DNA of 64,000 bases, taken from the NCBI RefSeq assembly GCF_036409475.1, contig NZ_JAYRCK010000028.1, positions 9,906-73,905 on the forward strand. The letters are read 5' to 3'. The notes under the pieces were generated by a model that saw only the letters and a program-made list of their open reading frames with translations, did not search any database and was not told the origin of the DNA. Shown here in pieces: positions 9,130 to 16,619 of this stretch; the stretch's first letter is position 1, and each line of letters opens with the position of its first letter. The stretch comes from Scandinavium sp036409475. Its GTDB lineage: Bacteria > Pseudomonadota > Gammaproteobacteria > Enterobacterales > Enterobacteriaceae. Both the position numbers and the translations under genes were made by a program.

Positions 9130-9648
9130 GGTGACCTCAAATTCAGTGTAAAGATCCAGCAACCTTAAGGTTATGGTGATTAAGGTGTAGTTTGGGTCCT
9201 GGGTTATGACGGTGTTAAAAATAAAGTTGAATTTATTAATCTAAAGCCGTGCTATTTCTGGCCGCCATGGTAGTCACGCCGTTTTTTGTTGTCAATAAAA
9301 TGGCCTTGTATTTAGGGTTATTTCCCATTTAATAAAATTATCACTTCCTTTATTCCTAAATATTCAATTTATGCTATGAATGTGAGTTGGGTATTTATAT
9401 TTAATCTGATTACTTCACTTCGTTACGTCGTTTTGAAGACCAACAACATCGCTAACACCCCCTCTTCGCTGCTCTCTCTTGTAAATAATTATTCATTATG
9501 ACTGTTAAAAATTCTGTCCATTTCGGCCGTTTTCTGGCGCTTCTTTCGTGCGAAATTTTAAATAAATGTTAAATTTATGCCATGCAGTGACTAACACTGC
9601 ACACCACGGCTAACTAAGAACATATTACTTACAAGACTAAGGTTCATC
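9130..9648. other. AT-rich divergent promoter region
   Basis: 519 bp between the divergently transcribed adhesin and dehydrogenase genes, with no ORF I can support. I saw no fim-type invertible switch repeats or recombinase gene nearby. The one clear structure is the inverted repeat described separately at 9583-9601. The rest is AT-rich and probably carries both promoters. Confidence 0.5.
9583..9601. promoter_or_regulatory. Inverted repeat upstream of the dehydrogenase gene
   Basis: TGCAGTG-ACTAA-CACTGCA, a perfect 7+5+7 palindrome ending 47 bp before the dehydrogenase start codon. Size, symmetry and position fit an operator for a dimeric regulator. The regulator is unknown. Confidence 0.45.
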
Positions 9649-10923
9649 ATGGATAAGTTATCTTACGCATCAGATAGCAAGACATCTGCCTGGAACACCT
9701 ACCTGCAACAAATCGAGCGTGTGGCCCCTTACCTTGGCGAATTGTCCCGTTGGGTCGATACCCTCCGCCATCCTAAACGCGCGTTGATTGTCGATATCCC
9801 GGTACAAATGGATGACGGGACTATCCGCCATTTCGAAGGCTATCGTGTGCAGCACAACCTTTCCCGTGGGCCGGGTAAAGGCGGTGTCCGTTACCACCCG
9901 GACGTGGATCTGAACGAAGTGATGGCGCTTTCAGCCTGGATGACCATCAAGTGTGCCGCCCTGAACCTGCCTTATGGCGGTGCGAAAGGCGGTATTCGTG
10001 TTAACCCGTTTGAACTGTCTGAAGGCGAACTCGAACGTCTGACCCGCCGTTATACCAGCGAAATCGGTATCATCATCGGGCCGCAGAAAGACATCCCTGC
10101 GCCGGATGTGGGTACCAACGGCAAAGTGATGGCGTGGATGATGGACACTTATTCCATGAACCATGGTACCACCATTACTGGCGTGGTCACGGGCAAACCG
10201 ATTCATCTCGGCGGCTCACTAGGCCGTGAGAAAGCGACTGGCCGTGGCGTGTACATCAGTGGTCGTGAAGTGGCTCGCCGTGCGAACATTGAAGTTGAAG
10301 GCGCATGCGTTGCGGTGCAAGGCTTTGGTAACGTAGGTAGCGAAGCCGCTCGTCTGTTTGCCGGCGCTGGCGCTCGCGTTGTGGCGATTCAGGATCACAC
10401 GGCCACCCTCTTCAATGCCAACGGCATTGATATGGATGCCCTGACCACCTGGCAGATTGAGCACAAACAAATTGCCGGTTTCCCGGGCGCAGACACCATC
10501 GCCAGCGAAGCATTCTGGGAAGTCGATATGGACATTCTGATCCCGGCCGCGCTGGAAGGTCAGATTACCCGTCATCGCGCAGAAGTGCTGAAATGTAAAT
10601 TGGTGCTTGAAGGCGCAAACGGCCCAACCTATCCGGATGCTGACGATATGTTAGCCAGCCGCGGCATTATCGTGGTTCCCGACGTGGTATGTAACGCCGG
10701 TGGTGTCACCGTCAGCTACTTCGAGTGGGTTCAGGACATGGCGAGTTTCTTCTGGAGTGAAGAAGAAATCAACGCGCGTATGGACAAGATCATGACCGAT
10801 GCGATGGTTCATGTCTGGGAGAAAGCGGCAGAAAAAACCTGTTCTCTGCGCACCGCCGCCTATATTGTGGCTTGTGAACGCATTCTGCTGGCCCGTAAAG
10901 ATCGCGGCATCTATCCGGGCTAA
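9649..10923 (+). CDS. Glu/Leu/Phe/Val dehydrogenase, glutamate dehydrogenase type
   Basis: 424 residues. It catalyses reversible oxidative deamination of an amino acid, most likely glutamate to 2-oxoglutarate and ammonia. The catalytic lysine is K113 in LPYGGAKGGI; K77-containing GPGKGGVRYHPDVD forms the substrate pocket, and the Rossmann motif is VQGFGNVG (residues 223-230). The length and N-terminus resemble the RocG/GudB-like catabolic enzymes more than the 447-residue biosynthetic NADP enzyme of E. coli; cofactor choice is not certain. It is a single-gene unit with its own terminator, next to Tam and away from other nitrogen genes. Confidence 0.88.
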   Translation: MDKLSYASDSKTSAWNTYLQQIERVAPYLGELSRWVDTLRHPKRALIVDIPVQMDDGTIRHFEGYRVQHNLSRGPGKGGVRYHPDVDLNEVMALSAWMTIKCAALNLPYGGAKGGIRVNPFELSEGELERLTRRYTSEIGIIIGPQKDIPAPDVGTNGKVMAWMMDTYSMNHGTTITGVVTGKPIHLGGSLGREKATGRGVYISGREVARRANIEVEGACVAVQGFGNVGSEAARLFAGAGARVVAIQDHTATLFNANGIDMDALTTWQIEHKQIAGFPGADTIASEAFWEVDMDILIPAALEGQITRHRAEVLKCKLVLEGANGPTYPDADDMLASRGIIVVPDVVCNAGGVTVSYFEWVQDMASFFWSEEEINARMDKIMTDAMVHVWEKAAEKTCSLRTAAYIVACERILLARKDRGIYPG

Positions 10924-10932
10924 TCCCTGACC

Positions 10933-10966
10933 ACGGTGAGCGGCACTGGCTGCTCACCGTCTCTCC
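10933..10966 (+). terminator. Terminator of the dehydrogenase gene
   Basis: Stem ACGGTGAGC (10933-10941) pairs with GCTCACCGT (10952-10960), followed by a pyrimidine-rich CTCTCCC rather than a clean T-run. The remaining 270 bp before tam hold no gene I can support; a short protein-like stretch on the plus strand (about 10983-11190) has no start site and may be a relic. Confidence 0.6.
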
Positions 10967-11236
10967 CTTTCAGCGATACGTGGCGTATTCGAGCACGCTC
11001 TGGGTAAGGATTTCACACTGCTGGCCAACCCGACATTCCCGCATCAGTACGCTATTGTCGATAAAGGTTTCGGCAAGTGGCAAGTTTTACGGTTTTCATT
11101 CGCTTTCTGCTCCGTTGAGATATCGCGCTACTTTATGGCGATTTTGTTAACGGAGCATGACGCTGGAAAACATTACTGGCAAAAAGCATAACTGCGCTAA
11201 GCTCTACCTCGTCTAAACAAGGCTCAAGGAGTTTGT

Positions 11237-11998
11237 ATGGCCGACTGGAACCCCTCGTTGTATCTGCAGTTTGCGTCTGAACGAACCCGCCCGGCGGCGG
11301 AATTGCTGGCAAGAATCGCCAAGCCTTCTGCCAATTATATCGCCGATCTGGGCTGTGGCCCCGGCAACAGTACCGAGCTGCTGCGCGATGTCTGGCCTGA
11401 GGCAGCGATCACCGGCGTAGATAATTCGCCAGCGATGCTGGAGAAGGCGCAACAAGCCTTACCTGACTGTCAGTTTGTGAATGCGAATATCAGTGAATGG
11501 CAACCAGAACAGCCACTGGATGTGGTGTATGCCAATGCCTCGTTGCAATGGGTTCCCGACCATCAAACGCTGTTCCCCCACTTAGTGACATTGCTGGCGA
11601 AAGACGGCGTGCTGGCGGTACAAATGCCGGATAACTGGGAAGAACCTTCGCATGCTTCGATGCGCCAGGTTGCCAGCGAACTGGACCATCCTCCACGGGC
11701 AAGAACACCGCTGCCGAGCGTGCAGACTTACTATGATTTACTGACCAGCCATGGCTGTGAAGTGGATATCTGGAGAACGGCCTATTTCCATCCGCTGGCA
11801 TCGCATCAGGCCATCATTGAGTGGTTAAGCGCGACAGGTTTGCGCCCATACCTGCAAGATCTTGATAGCGCCAGCCAACAGGCTTTCTTACGCCGCTATT
11901 TGCAATTGCTGGAAGAACATTATCCGCACCAGCAAAACGGCCAGGTTCTGCTGGCGTTCCCACGGCTGTTCATTGTGGCTCGAAGCACTAAAAGCTGA
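11237..11998 (+). CDS. tam: Trans-aconitate 2-methyltransferase
   Basis: 253 residues, the usual Tam length. It transfers a methyl group from SAM to trans-aconitate, a spontaneous inhibitor formed from cis-aconitate, in the cytoplasm. SAM motif I is YIADLGCGPGNS (residues 34-45), followed by the acidic residue in ITGVDNSPAMLEKA and by YANASLQWVPDH. The AAGGAG site lies 9 bases before the ATG. In E. coli tam also lies near uxaB, so this gene starts the conserved backbone of the window. Its 3' end overlaps a small ORF on the other strand. Confidence 0.93.
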   Translation: MADWNPSLYLQFASERTRPAAELLARIAKPSANYIADLGCGPGNSTELLRDVWPEAAITGVDNSPAMLEKAQQALPDCQFVNANISEWQPEQPLDVVYANASLQWVPDHQTLFPHLVTLLAKDGVLAVQMPDNWEEPSHASMRQVASELDHPPRARTPLPSVQTYYDLLTSHGCEVDIWRTAYFHPLASHQAIIEWLSATGLRPYLQDLDSASQQAFLRRYLQLLEEHYPHQQNGQVLLAFPRLFIVARSTKS

Positions 11999-12086
11999 AG
12001 TCGCGAACGATCGATAAATCCCAGGCCGTCGCGAACAGGGATATGAAAATGATGATGTTTACGGCGGTCTCAATCTTTTTTTCCAT
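11988..12086 (-). CDS. Small membrane protein, 32 residues
   Basis: A 32-codon frame starts at an ATG with a strong AGGAGAG site 7 bases upstream. The product begins MEKKIETAVN and continues with one hydrophobic helix (IIIFISLFATAWDL) and a short tail. Its last codons overlap the 3' end of tam on the opposite strand by 11 bp. The good ribosome binding site, charged N-terminus and single helix are typical of enterobacterial small membrane proteins. I do not recognise the family. Confidence 0.6.
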   Translation of the reverse strand: MEKKIETAVNIIIFISLFATAWDLSIVRDFSF

Positions 12087-12151
12087 GATGACTCTCCTGA
12101 TGGCTTTTGCCATTTCTGGAAAAAAGCTTACCTGGATTTTTAACAGCAGGG

Positions 12152-12592
12152 TTACAGATTCATCCGATAACGCACGTAATCCTCAACGGGCGTAAAACGG
12201 TCGTAAAGCTTTCTGGCCGGGTTATCGGTGGCAGTATGCCAGTACAGACGCGACCAGCCTTTCGCTTTCCCTTCATCAATCAACGCCTGAATAAGCTTTC
12301 CGGCTATGCCACGGCCACGCTGGTTTTCAGCCACAAACAAGTCTTCGAGATAACAAATAGGTGATGTTACCCACGTACCTTCGTGCAGCACGCTGAGTGC
12401 AAAGCCGACAATCTCGCCCTCCACCACCGCCACACGGCCAAAAATGGAAGACTGATCGCTCAGCATTCGCTGCCAGGTGTTTTCGGTTATCTCTTCGGTC
12501 ACCACGGAGCGGTAAAACGCGTTGTACCCGTCCCAAAGCTGACGCCACTGGGCTTTGTCCTGCGCTTGTACTTCACGAATGCTTACATCCAT
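12152..12592 (-). CDS. GNAT-family N-acetyltransferase
   Basis: 146 residues from the chosen start (12592, MDVSIREVQ), which has AAGGA upstream and matches the typical GNAT N-terminus; the longer frame adds ten unsupported residues. The acetyl-CoA-binding motif A is LFVAENQRGRGIAGKLI, followed by SRLYWHTATDNPARKLYDRF. Such enzymes move an acetyl group from acetyl-CoA to an amine. The substrate cannot be told. It lies convergent with tam and just downstream of the DUF2268 gene on the same strand. Confidence 0.85.
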   Translation of the reverse strand: MDVSIREVQAQDKAQWRQLWDGYNAFYRSVVTEEITENTWQRMLSDQSSIFGRVAVVEGEIVGFALSVLHEGTWVTSPICYLEDLFVAENQRGRGIAGKLIQALIDEGKAKGWSRLYWHTATDNPARKLYDRFTPVEDYVRYRMNL

Positions 12593-12625
12593 TGCCAGCG
12601 TCCTTATGTTAGTTGATAGCATTTA

Positions 12626-13315
12626 TCAGGCATTTTGCGCGCCGGAACCTTCTGGCCTGTTATTGCTGATATCTGCCAATTCGATTGAATCCCTGAACAC
12701 GTCTGCACTTGCATATGTAAGCATTGATGCTCGTTGTTCAGGATGCGCTGACAAATAACGGGAAATCATATCAAAGCCCAGAGAATATCCCAGCCATCTG
12801 GGCAAATCGCCAAAACCGAAAAACCAGACATTATGGTGATAATTCGTGTTCCCCCATTCTCTTAATGCCCGTACCCTGTGAAGATTAATTTCGTGTAAAT
12901 TAAGACATTCCCATGGTTCAGGCTGTCCCCCACAGACCTGAAGGGCGAAATGCCCGGCTAATCCCTCTGAGACAAGGGCTTCACCCAGAGAAAAACCATA
13001 TCCCGGCCCACTCCATCTTGCTGCATGATGCAGTTCATGAGCAAACATTCGTTCCAGTGATTGATTGGAATTAGAACAAAATGCAGCGCTCACAGGATCA
13101 ACCGTAATGTACACAACCCCAGGTTCTGGGCTATATCCCAGATGCCCCTTTTCAGGAATAACATGGGTTCCGGCTTTAACGATCACATCCAGAGAAGGTA
13201 ATGACATCTGAGTATTGGCTTTTATATACGTTTCTGACAGACAGGCTTCAAGCCAGCTGCAATGTGCTGTTAACTTTCCCTGCGCATTAAGGAAGTGAAG
13301 TACCATGGATGACAT
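12626..13315 (-). CDS. DUF2268-type predicted Zn metalloprotease
   Basis: 229 residues, no signal peptide. It carries a gluzincin-like zinc site: HELHH (residues 93-97) with the likely third ligand glutamate in VSEGLAGHF (E117), the arrangement of the DUF2268 predicted Zn-dependent protease family. The upstream region (VVYITVDPV) is also conserved there. The substrate is unknown. It is divergent from the Fic gene, sharing a 180 bp intergenic region, and takes the place occupied by yneE in the E. coli order. Confidence 0.75.
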   Translation of the reverse strand: MSSMVLHFLNAQGKLTAHCSWLEACLSETYIKANTQMSLPSLDVIVKAGTHVIPEKGHLGYSPEPGVVYITVDPVSAAFCSNSNQSLERMFAHELHHAARWSGPGYGFSLGEALVSEGLAGHFALQVCGGQPEPWECLNLHEINLHRVRALREWGNTNYHHNVWFFGFGDLPRWLGYSLGFDMISRYLSAHPEQRASMLTYASADVFRDSIELADISNNRPEGSGAQNA

Positions 13316-13449
13316 GAGACCTCCTGTTTTAGATTGAGTGTCCTGTAAACCGTGGGTGATGCGCGGTCATTGTTGCTCAGGCGATGAATCATGGCAATCA
13401 TGTCATGGCGAGAACTCGGCTGGACATTGTTTTACTTTTCACCCTATTC

Positions 13450-13488
13450 GGCTCATAATATGAGCCAATAATTTACCTGTTCGGCTCA
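13450..13488 (+). promoter_or_regulatory. GGCTCA operator cluster before the fic gene
   Basis: A perfect palindrome GGCTCATAATATGAGCC (13450-13466) and a further half-site TTCGGCTCA (13480-13488) sit 10-50 bp before the fic start codon. The same heptamer recurs downstream of the gene (14650-14680). Since the Fic protein has a winged-helix C-terminus, autoregulation through these sites is a reasonable inference. Confidence 0.65.
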
Positions 13489-13497
13489 GAGGCTTTT

Positions 13498-14619
13498 ATG
13501 ACGCACTGGATTTGGCAACAACCGAACTGGCCAGAATTTTACTGGCAGGATGAGTCCGTTTTGCCGCTGTTGCGTCAGCTACAGCGAAAAACGGGTGTTT
13601 TGGTGGGCCGCAGTGAAGTTCAGGACGAAGAAAAGCAAACGCTGGACGCCCTGCTCACCAACATTCTGGCCTCATCGGCCATCGAAGATGAGCGGTTGAA
13701 CGCGCATTCAGTGCGTTCATCTCTCGCTCGTCGCCTTGGCGTGGATGAAGAAACACCCTTTCCTGTTTCTGAACGCTCGGAAGGCGTAGCGTCGATAATG
13801 ATCGATGCTATCGATAACCGGCAGGTTCCTCTCTCCCTTGCCCGTTTGAACCAGTGGCATCGCTGGCTTTTTCCGCATGATCCGTGGGCGGTGCATTCCG
13901 TTCATGCCGGTGAACTGCGAGGCGGCGAAACCATGCAGGTTGTCTCGGGGAGAATCGACAGACCCGTCGTTCACTTTGAAGCGCCACCTCGCGAAGGGCT
14001 TGAGGAACGACTGGAAAACTTTATTGTCTGGTTTAACCTGAGCAACAACGATCCGCTGCTGGACCCAGTTATCAGGGCCGCAATCGCTCACCTGTGGTTT
14101 GTTACGCTTCACCCCTATGACGACGGAAACGGACGCTTAACCCGTGCGCTGACAGATTTAGCGCTGGCCCAGGCCGACAAGCAAAGTATCCGCCTGTATG
14201 CCATGTCAGCCTCCATTCTTGAGCGCAGAAGTGCTTATTACCGTGTCCTTGAACAAACGCAAAAAGCGGGGCTGGATATCACCGGCTGGCTCGTCTGGTT
14301 TCTGGAAACGCTTGATACCACTCTGGATGCCGCGTTATCGAGAATTGACAGCACGCTGGAGAAAAGCCGCTACTGGAAACGGCACGATGTGGTTCGTCAG
14401 GTCTTAAGCCCGGAACAGATGAAAGTCCTTAACCGGCTTTTGGAAGGGGGAGACGCGGGTTTTGCGGAGGGGATCAGCGCCAGTCAATATCAGAAAGTCG
14501 CGAAAGTCAGTAAAGCGACGGCAACCCGTCACCTTGCGTTCCTGCTGGAACAAGGGTTGCTTGAGAAATTACCCGGCGGCGGACGCAACACACGTTATCA
14601 TTTGGCGAAAATGGCATGA
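13498..14619 (+). CDS. Fic-domain protein with C-terminal winged helix
   Basis: 373 residues. The N-terminal part (WIWQQPNWPEFYW, residues 4-16) is the DUF4172 region. The Fic core motif is HPYDDGNGRLTR (residues 205-216), with catalytic His205 and the anion-binding loop, so AMP transfer from ATP to a target hydroxyl is predicted. SSAIED (59-64) lies where class II Fic proteins carry the inhibitory (S/T)xxxE(G/N) motif; here D replaces G/N. The C-terminus (SKATATRHLAFLLEQGLLEK) is a winged-helix DNA-binding domain. The gene is flanked by GGCTCA repeats on both sides. The target of modification is unknown. Confidence 0.88.
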   Translation: MTHWIWQQPNWPEFYWQDESVLPLLRQLQRKTGVLVGRSEVQDEEKQTLDALLTNILASSAIEDERLNAHSVRSSLARRLGVDEETPFPVSERSEGVASIMIDAIDNRQVPLSLARLNQWHRWLFPHDPWAVHSVHAGELRGGETMQVVSGRIDRPVVHFEAPPREGLEERLENFIVWFNLSNNDPLLDPVIRAAIAHLWFVTLHPYDDGNGRLTRALTDLALAQADKQSIRLYAMSASILERRSAYYRVLEQTQKAGLDITGWLVWFLETLDTTLDAALSRIDSTLEKSRYWKRHDVVRQVLSPEQMKVLNRLLEGGDAGFAEGISASQYQKVAKVSKATATRHLAFLLEQGLLEKLPGGGRNTRYHLAKMA

Positions 14620-14649
14620 GCCAAATGCTGGCTTTATTCAACTCAGTCA

Positions 14650-14680
14650 ATGAGCCGAATATGCATCTCAATCGGCTCAT
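14650..14680. promoter_or_regulatory. GGCTCA inverted repeat after the fic gene
   Basis: ATGAGCCGA (14650-14658) and TCGGCTCAT (14672-14680) form a 9 bp inverted repeat with the same core as the upstream operators. It could be a weak hairpin terminator, but no T-run follows and the sequence identity with the promoter sites suggests a second binding site. Confidence 0.5.
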
Positions 14681-14771
14681 CTCCCCTTCAAAGCTTTAAC
14701 AGGCACAGTGCCAAACCGGGCTGTGTTAAAAAAACAAAATAGAATGTTGTAACTAATGAGAAGGTAAAACA

Positions 14772-14792
14772 AACCCGGCATTTCGCCGGGTT
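14772..14792. terminator. Terminator hairpin, first copy of a duplication
   Basis: AACCCGGC pairs with GCCGGGTT around loop ATTTC. The 21 bp are repeated exactly at 14934-14954 on the other side of the miniature element. It probably served as a shared bidirectional terminator of the convergent fic and uxaB genes before the insertion. Confidence 0.75.
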
Positions 14793-14933
14793 GAGAGTGA
14801 TGACAAACCTCTAACGAATGAGATTTGTCATAGGGTACCGAATAAAAAAACAAGGAAAATCAATTTATTGATTTTCGGCTGATAACCACAAAGAAGGAAA
14901 AACCACGCTTTTTCCTTCTTTGTCAGCAGTCTG
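14793..14933 (+). repeat. Terminator-associated miniature element, copy 2
   Basis: 141 bp, non-coding. The ends GAGAGTGATGACAAA and TTTGTCAGCAGTCTG are imperfect terminal inverted repeats (13 of 15 match in the best copy). Internal hairpins are TGACAAA...TTTGTCA, GAAAATCAA-TTTA-TTGATTTTC and a 15 bp stem around CCACGC. Exact 21 bp copies of a terminator hairpin flank it on both sides, which reads as a target-site duplication. It lies between convergent fic and uxaB. Confidence 0.85.
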
Positions 14934-14954
14934 AACCCGGCATTTCGCCGGGTT
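14934..14954. terminator. Terminator hairpin, second copy
   Basis: Exact repeat of 14772-14792, 12 bp downstream of the uxaB stop codon on the minus strand, so it still acts as the uxaB terminator. Confidence 0.75.
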
Positions 14955-14966
14955 ATGATTAAGCCC

Positions 14967-16418
14967 TTAACACAAGGGTTGAACGGCTTCGCGCATGCCT
15001 TTGCTCAGAATAGCGTTGAGATCGTGAGTCACCTGCTCCACCAATCCCTCAACCTGAGTCAGGTCCTGCTCCCAGTGATCTTTCACCGACAATACCGCTT
15101 CAACCAGCGATTGCGTGCTGATTTGATTATCACCATGCAATGACCAGAGTTGCTGGTAGCGTTCAATCCAGTGCGCGTCGTCCTGAACGGGATAGCTCTC
15201 TCCGTTGCGCTCTGCACGATAGAACGCAATCAGCGCGGCAAGTGCAAAGGTCAGCCTGCCCGGAAGTTTGCCCTGTGCTTTCTGCCCTGCCAGCAGCTGC
15301 GGCAGAATACGGGTGCGGAACTTGGTCATGCCGTTGAGTGAAATCGACAGCAACTGATGCTTGATGTAAGGATTACGGAAACGCCCTGTCACCGCGCTGG
15401 CAAAAGATTCCAGCTCATCGCGTGGCAAGTCGAGCACCGGAATGATTTCCTGATGAATCGCTTTCTCGACAAACGCACAAATGGCTTCGTCGTTCATCGC
15501 TTCACCCACAGTGTCCAGCCCTGCCTGATAAGCCACCGGCACCAGTGCCGTATGTGCGCCGTTGAGGATAGCCACTTTGCGCTCTTTGTAAGGCTTGATG
15601 TCATCCACAATCAGCACATTGAGCGGGAGCTTATCGAGACGAAGCTCAGCCGCGAGCGTTTTCGGCCCCTGAATCACGAACAGGTAGAAATGCTCGGCGG
15701 TATCAAGGAAACCATCTTTATACCCGAGCTCGCTTTCAAGACTCGCCACTTCATCACGCGGATAACCCGTCACGATGCGGTCAACCAGCGTGGAACAGAA
15801 AGTGTTCGCGGTTTCAATCCAGGTGATGAAAGCTTCGGGTAACGCCCATTCGTGGGCATAGCGCAGCACCAGTTCACGCAGTGCGTCGCCGTTATAATCA
15901 ATCAGTTCACAGGGAATAATGACCCAGCCTTTATCCGCAGCGCCCGCAAAATGACTGTAGCGCTCAAACAGCAAGCGAGTCAGTTTCGCCGGATAGCTGA
16001 TGGCTGGCGCATCGTCGAATTTATCCCCCGCGTGATAGCTGATCCCGGCTTCTGTTGTGTTAGAGAACACAAAGCGCATTTGCGGATTATGCGCCAGTTC
16101 CAGGAATGCAGCGTAATCGCTGTAAGCGCTGATTTCACGGTTAACGGAACGAATCAGACGCGCGTCGCTCACCGCTTCGCCCTGTTCATTCAGGCCACGA
16201 ATAATGGTGGTATAGAGGCCATCCTGGGTGCTCAGCGACGGCGGAAAATCGCTGGCAATCGGGCGCACGATAACCACACCAGCATTCAAATCGGTGTGTT
16301 CATTCAGGAGGTCAATTTGCCAGTCGATGAAAGCGCGAAGAAAATTACCTTCTCCGAACTGAATGATACGGTCGGGGTAGTGGGCACCAGGAAAATCGCG
16401 GCGGTTTAGTGTTTTCAC
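14967..16418 (-). CDS. uxaB: Altronate oxidoreductase (tagaturonate reductase)
   Basis: 483 residues, the E. coli UxaB length. It reduces D-tagaturonate to D-altronate with NADH in hexuronate (galacturonate) breakdown. RIIQFGEGNFLRAFIDWQID is the N-terminal nucleotide-binding signature of the polyol/mannitol dehydrogenase family; KERKVAILNGAHTALVPVAY contains the catalytic lysine and N-G-x-H segment of the family. It is monocistronic here, as in E. coli. TTGGT-like half-sites upstream (16438-16463) may be ExuR sites, but they are degenerate. Confidence 0.95.
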   Translation of the reverse strand: MKTLNRRDFPGAHYPDRIIQFGEGNFLRAFIDWQIDLLNEHTDLNAGVVIVRPIASDFPPSLSTQDGLYTTIIRGLNEQGEAVSDARLIRSVNREISAYSDYAAFLELAHNPQMRFVFSNTTEAGISYHAGDKFDDAPAISYPAKLTRLLFERYSHFAGAADKGWVIIPCELIDYNGDALRELVLRYAHEWALPEAFITWIETANTFCSTLVDRIVTGYPRDEVASLESELGYKDGFLDTAEHFYLFVIQGPKTLAAELRLDKLPLNVLIVDDIKPYKERKVAILNGAHTALVPVAYQAGLDTVGEAMNDEAICAFVEKAIHQEIIPVLDLPRDELESFASAVTGRFRNPYIKHQLLSISLNGMTKFRTRILPQLLAGQKAQGKLPGRLTFALAALIAFYRAERNGESYPVQDDAHWIERYQQLWSLHGDNQISTQSLVEAVLSVKDHWEQDLTQVEGLVEQVTHDLNAILSKGMREAVQPLC

Positions 16419-16619
16419 AATGGGTTTCCCTTATTGATTGGTCATACAGCCTGCGTTATTGGTCTAATAACTTAGCAGACTTTAAAACCACGAAACCCCT
16501 GCTTTGATCAAAGGTGCGCCACGTTCTGCCAGAAAGTGGCGGCTTTATCAGGGGGAAAAGATTGCATAGAAAGGACGGAGGCGCCACCAATCAAGCTGTC
16601 GACCAGAATGTCGCTTAGT

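Noticed and set aside
9130..9648. fim-type invertible promoter switch
   Set aside because: No flanking 9 bp inverted repeat pair and no tyrosine recombinase gene in the window.
10983..11190. Protein-like stretch between the dehydrogenase gene and tam
   Set aside because: No start codon with a ribosome binding site and no recognisable family on either strand.
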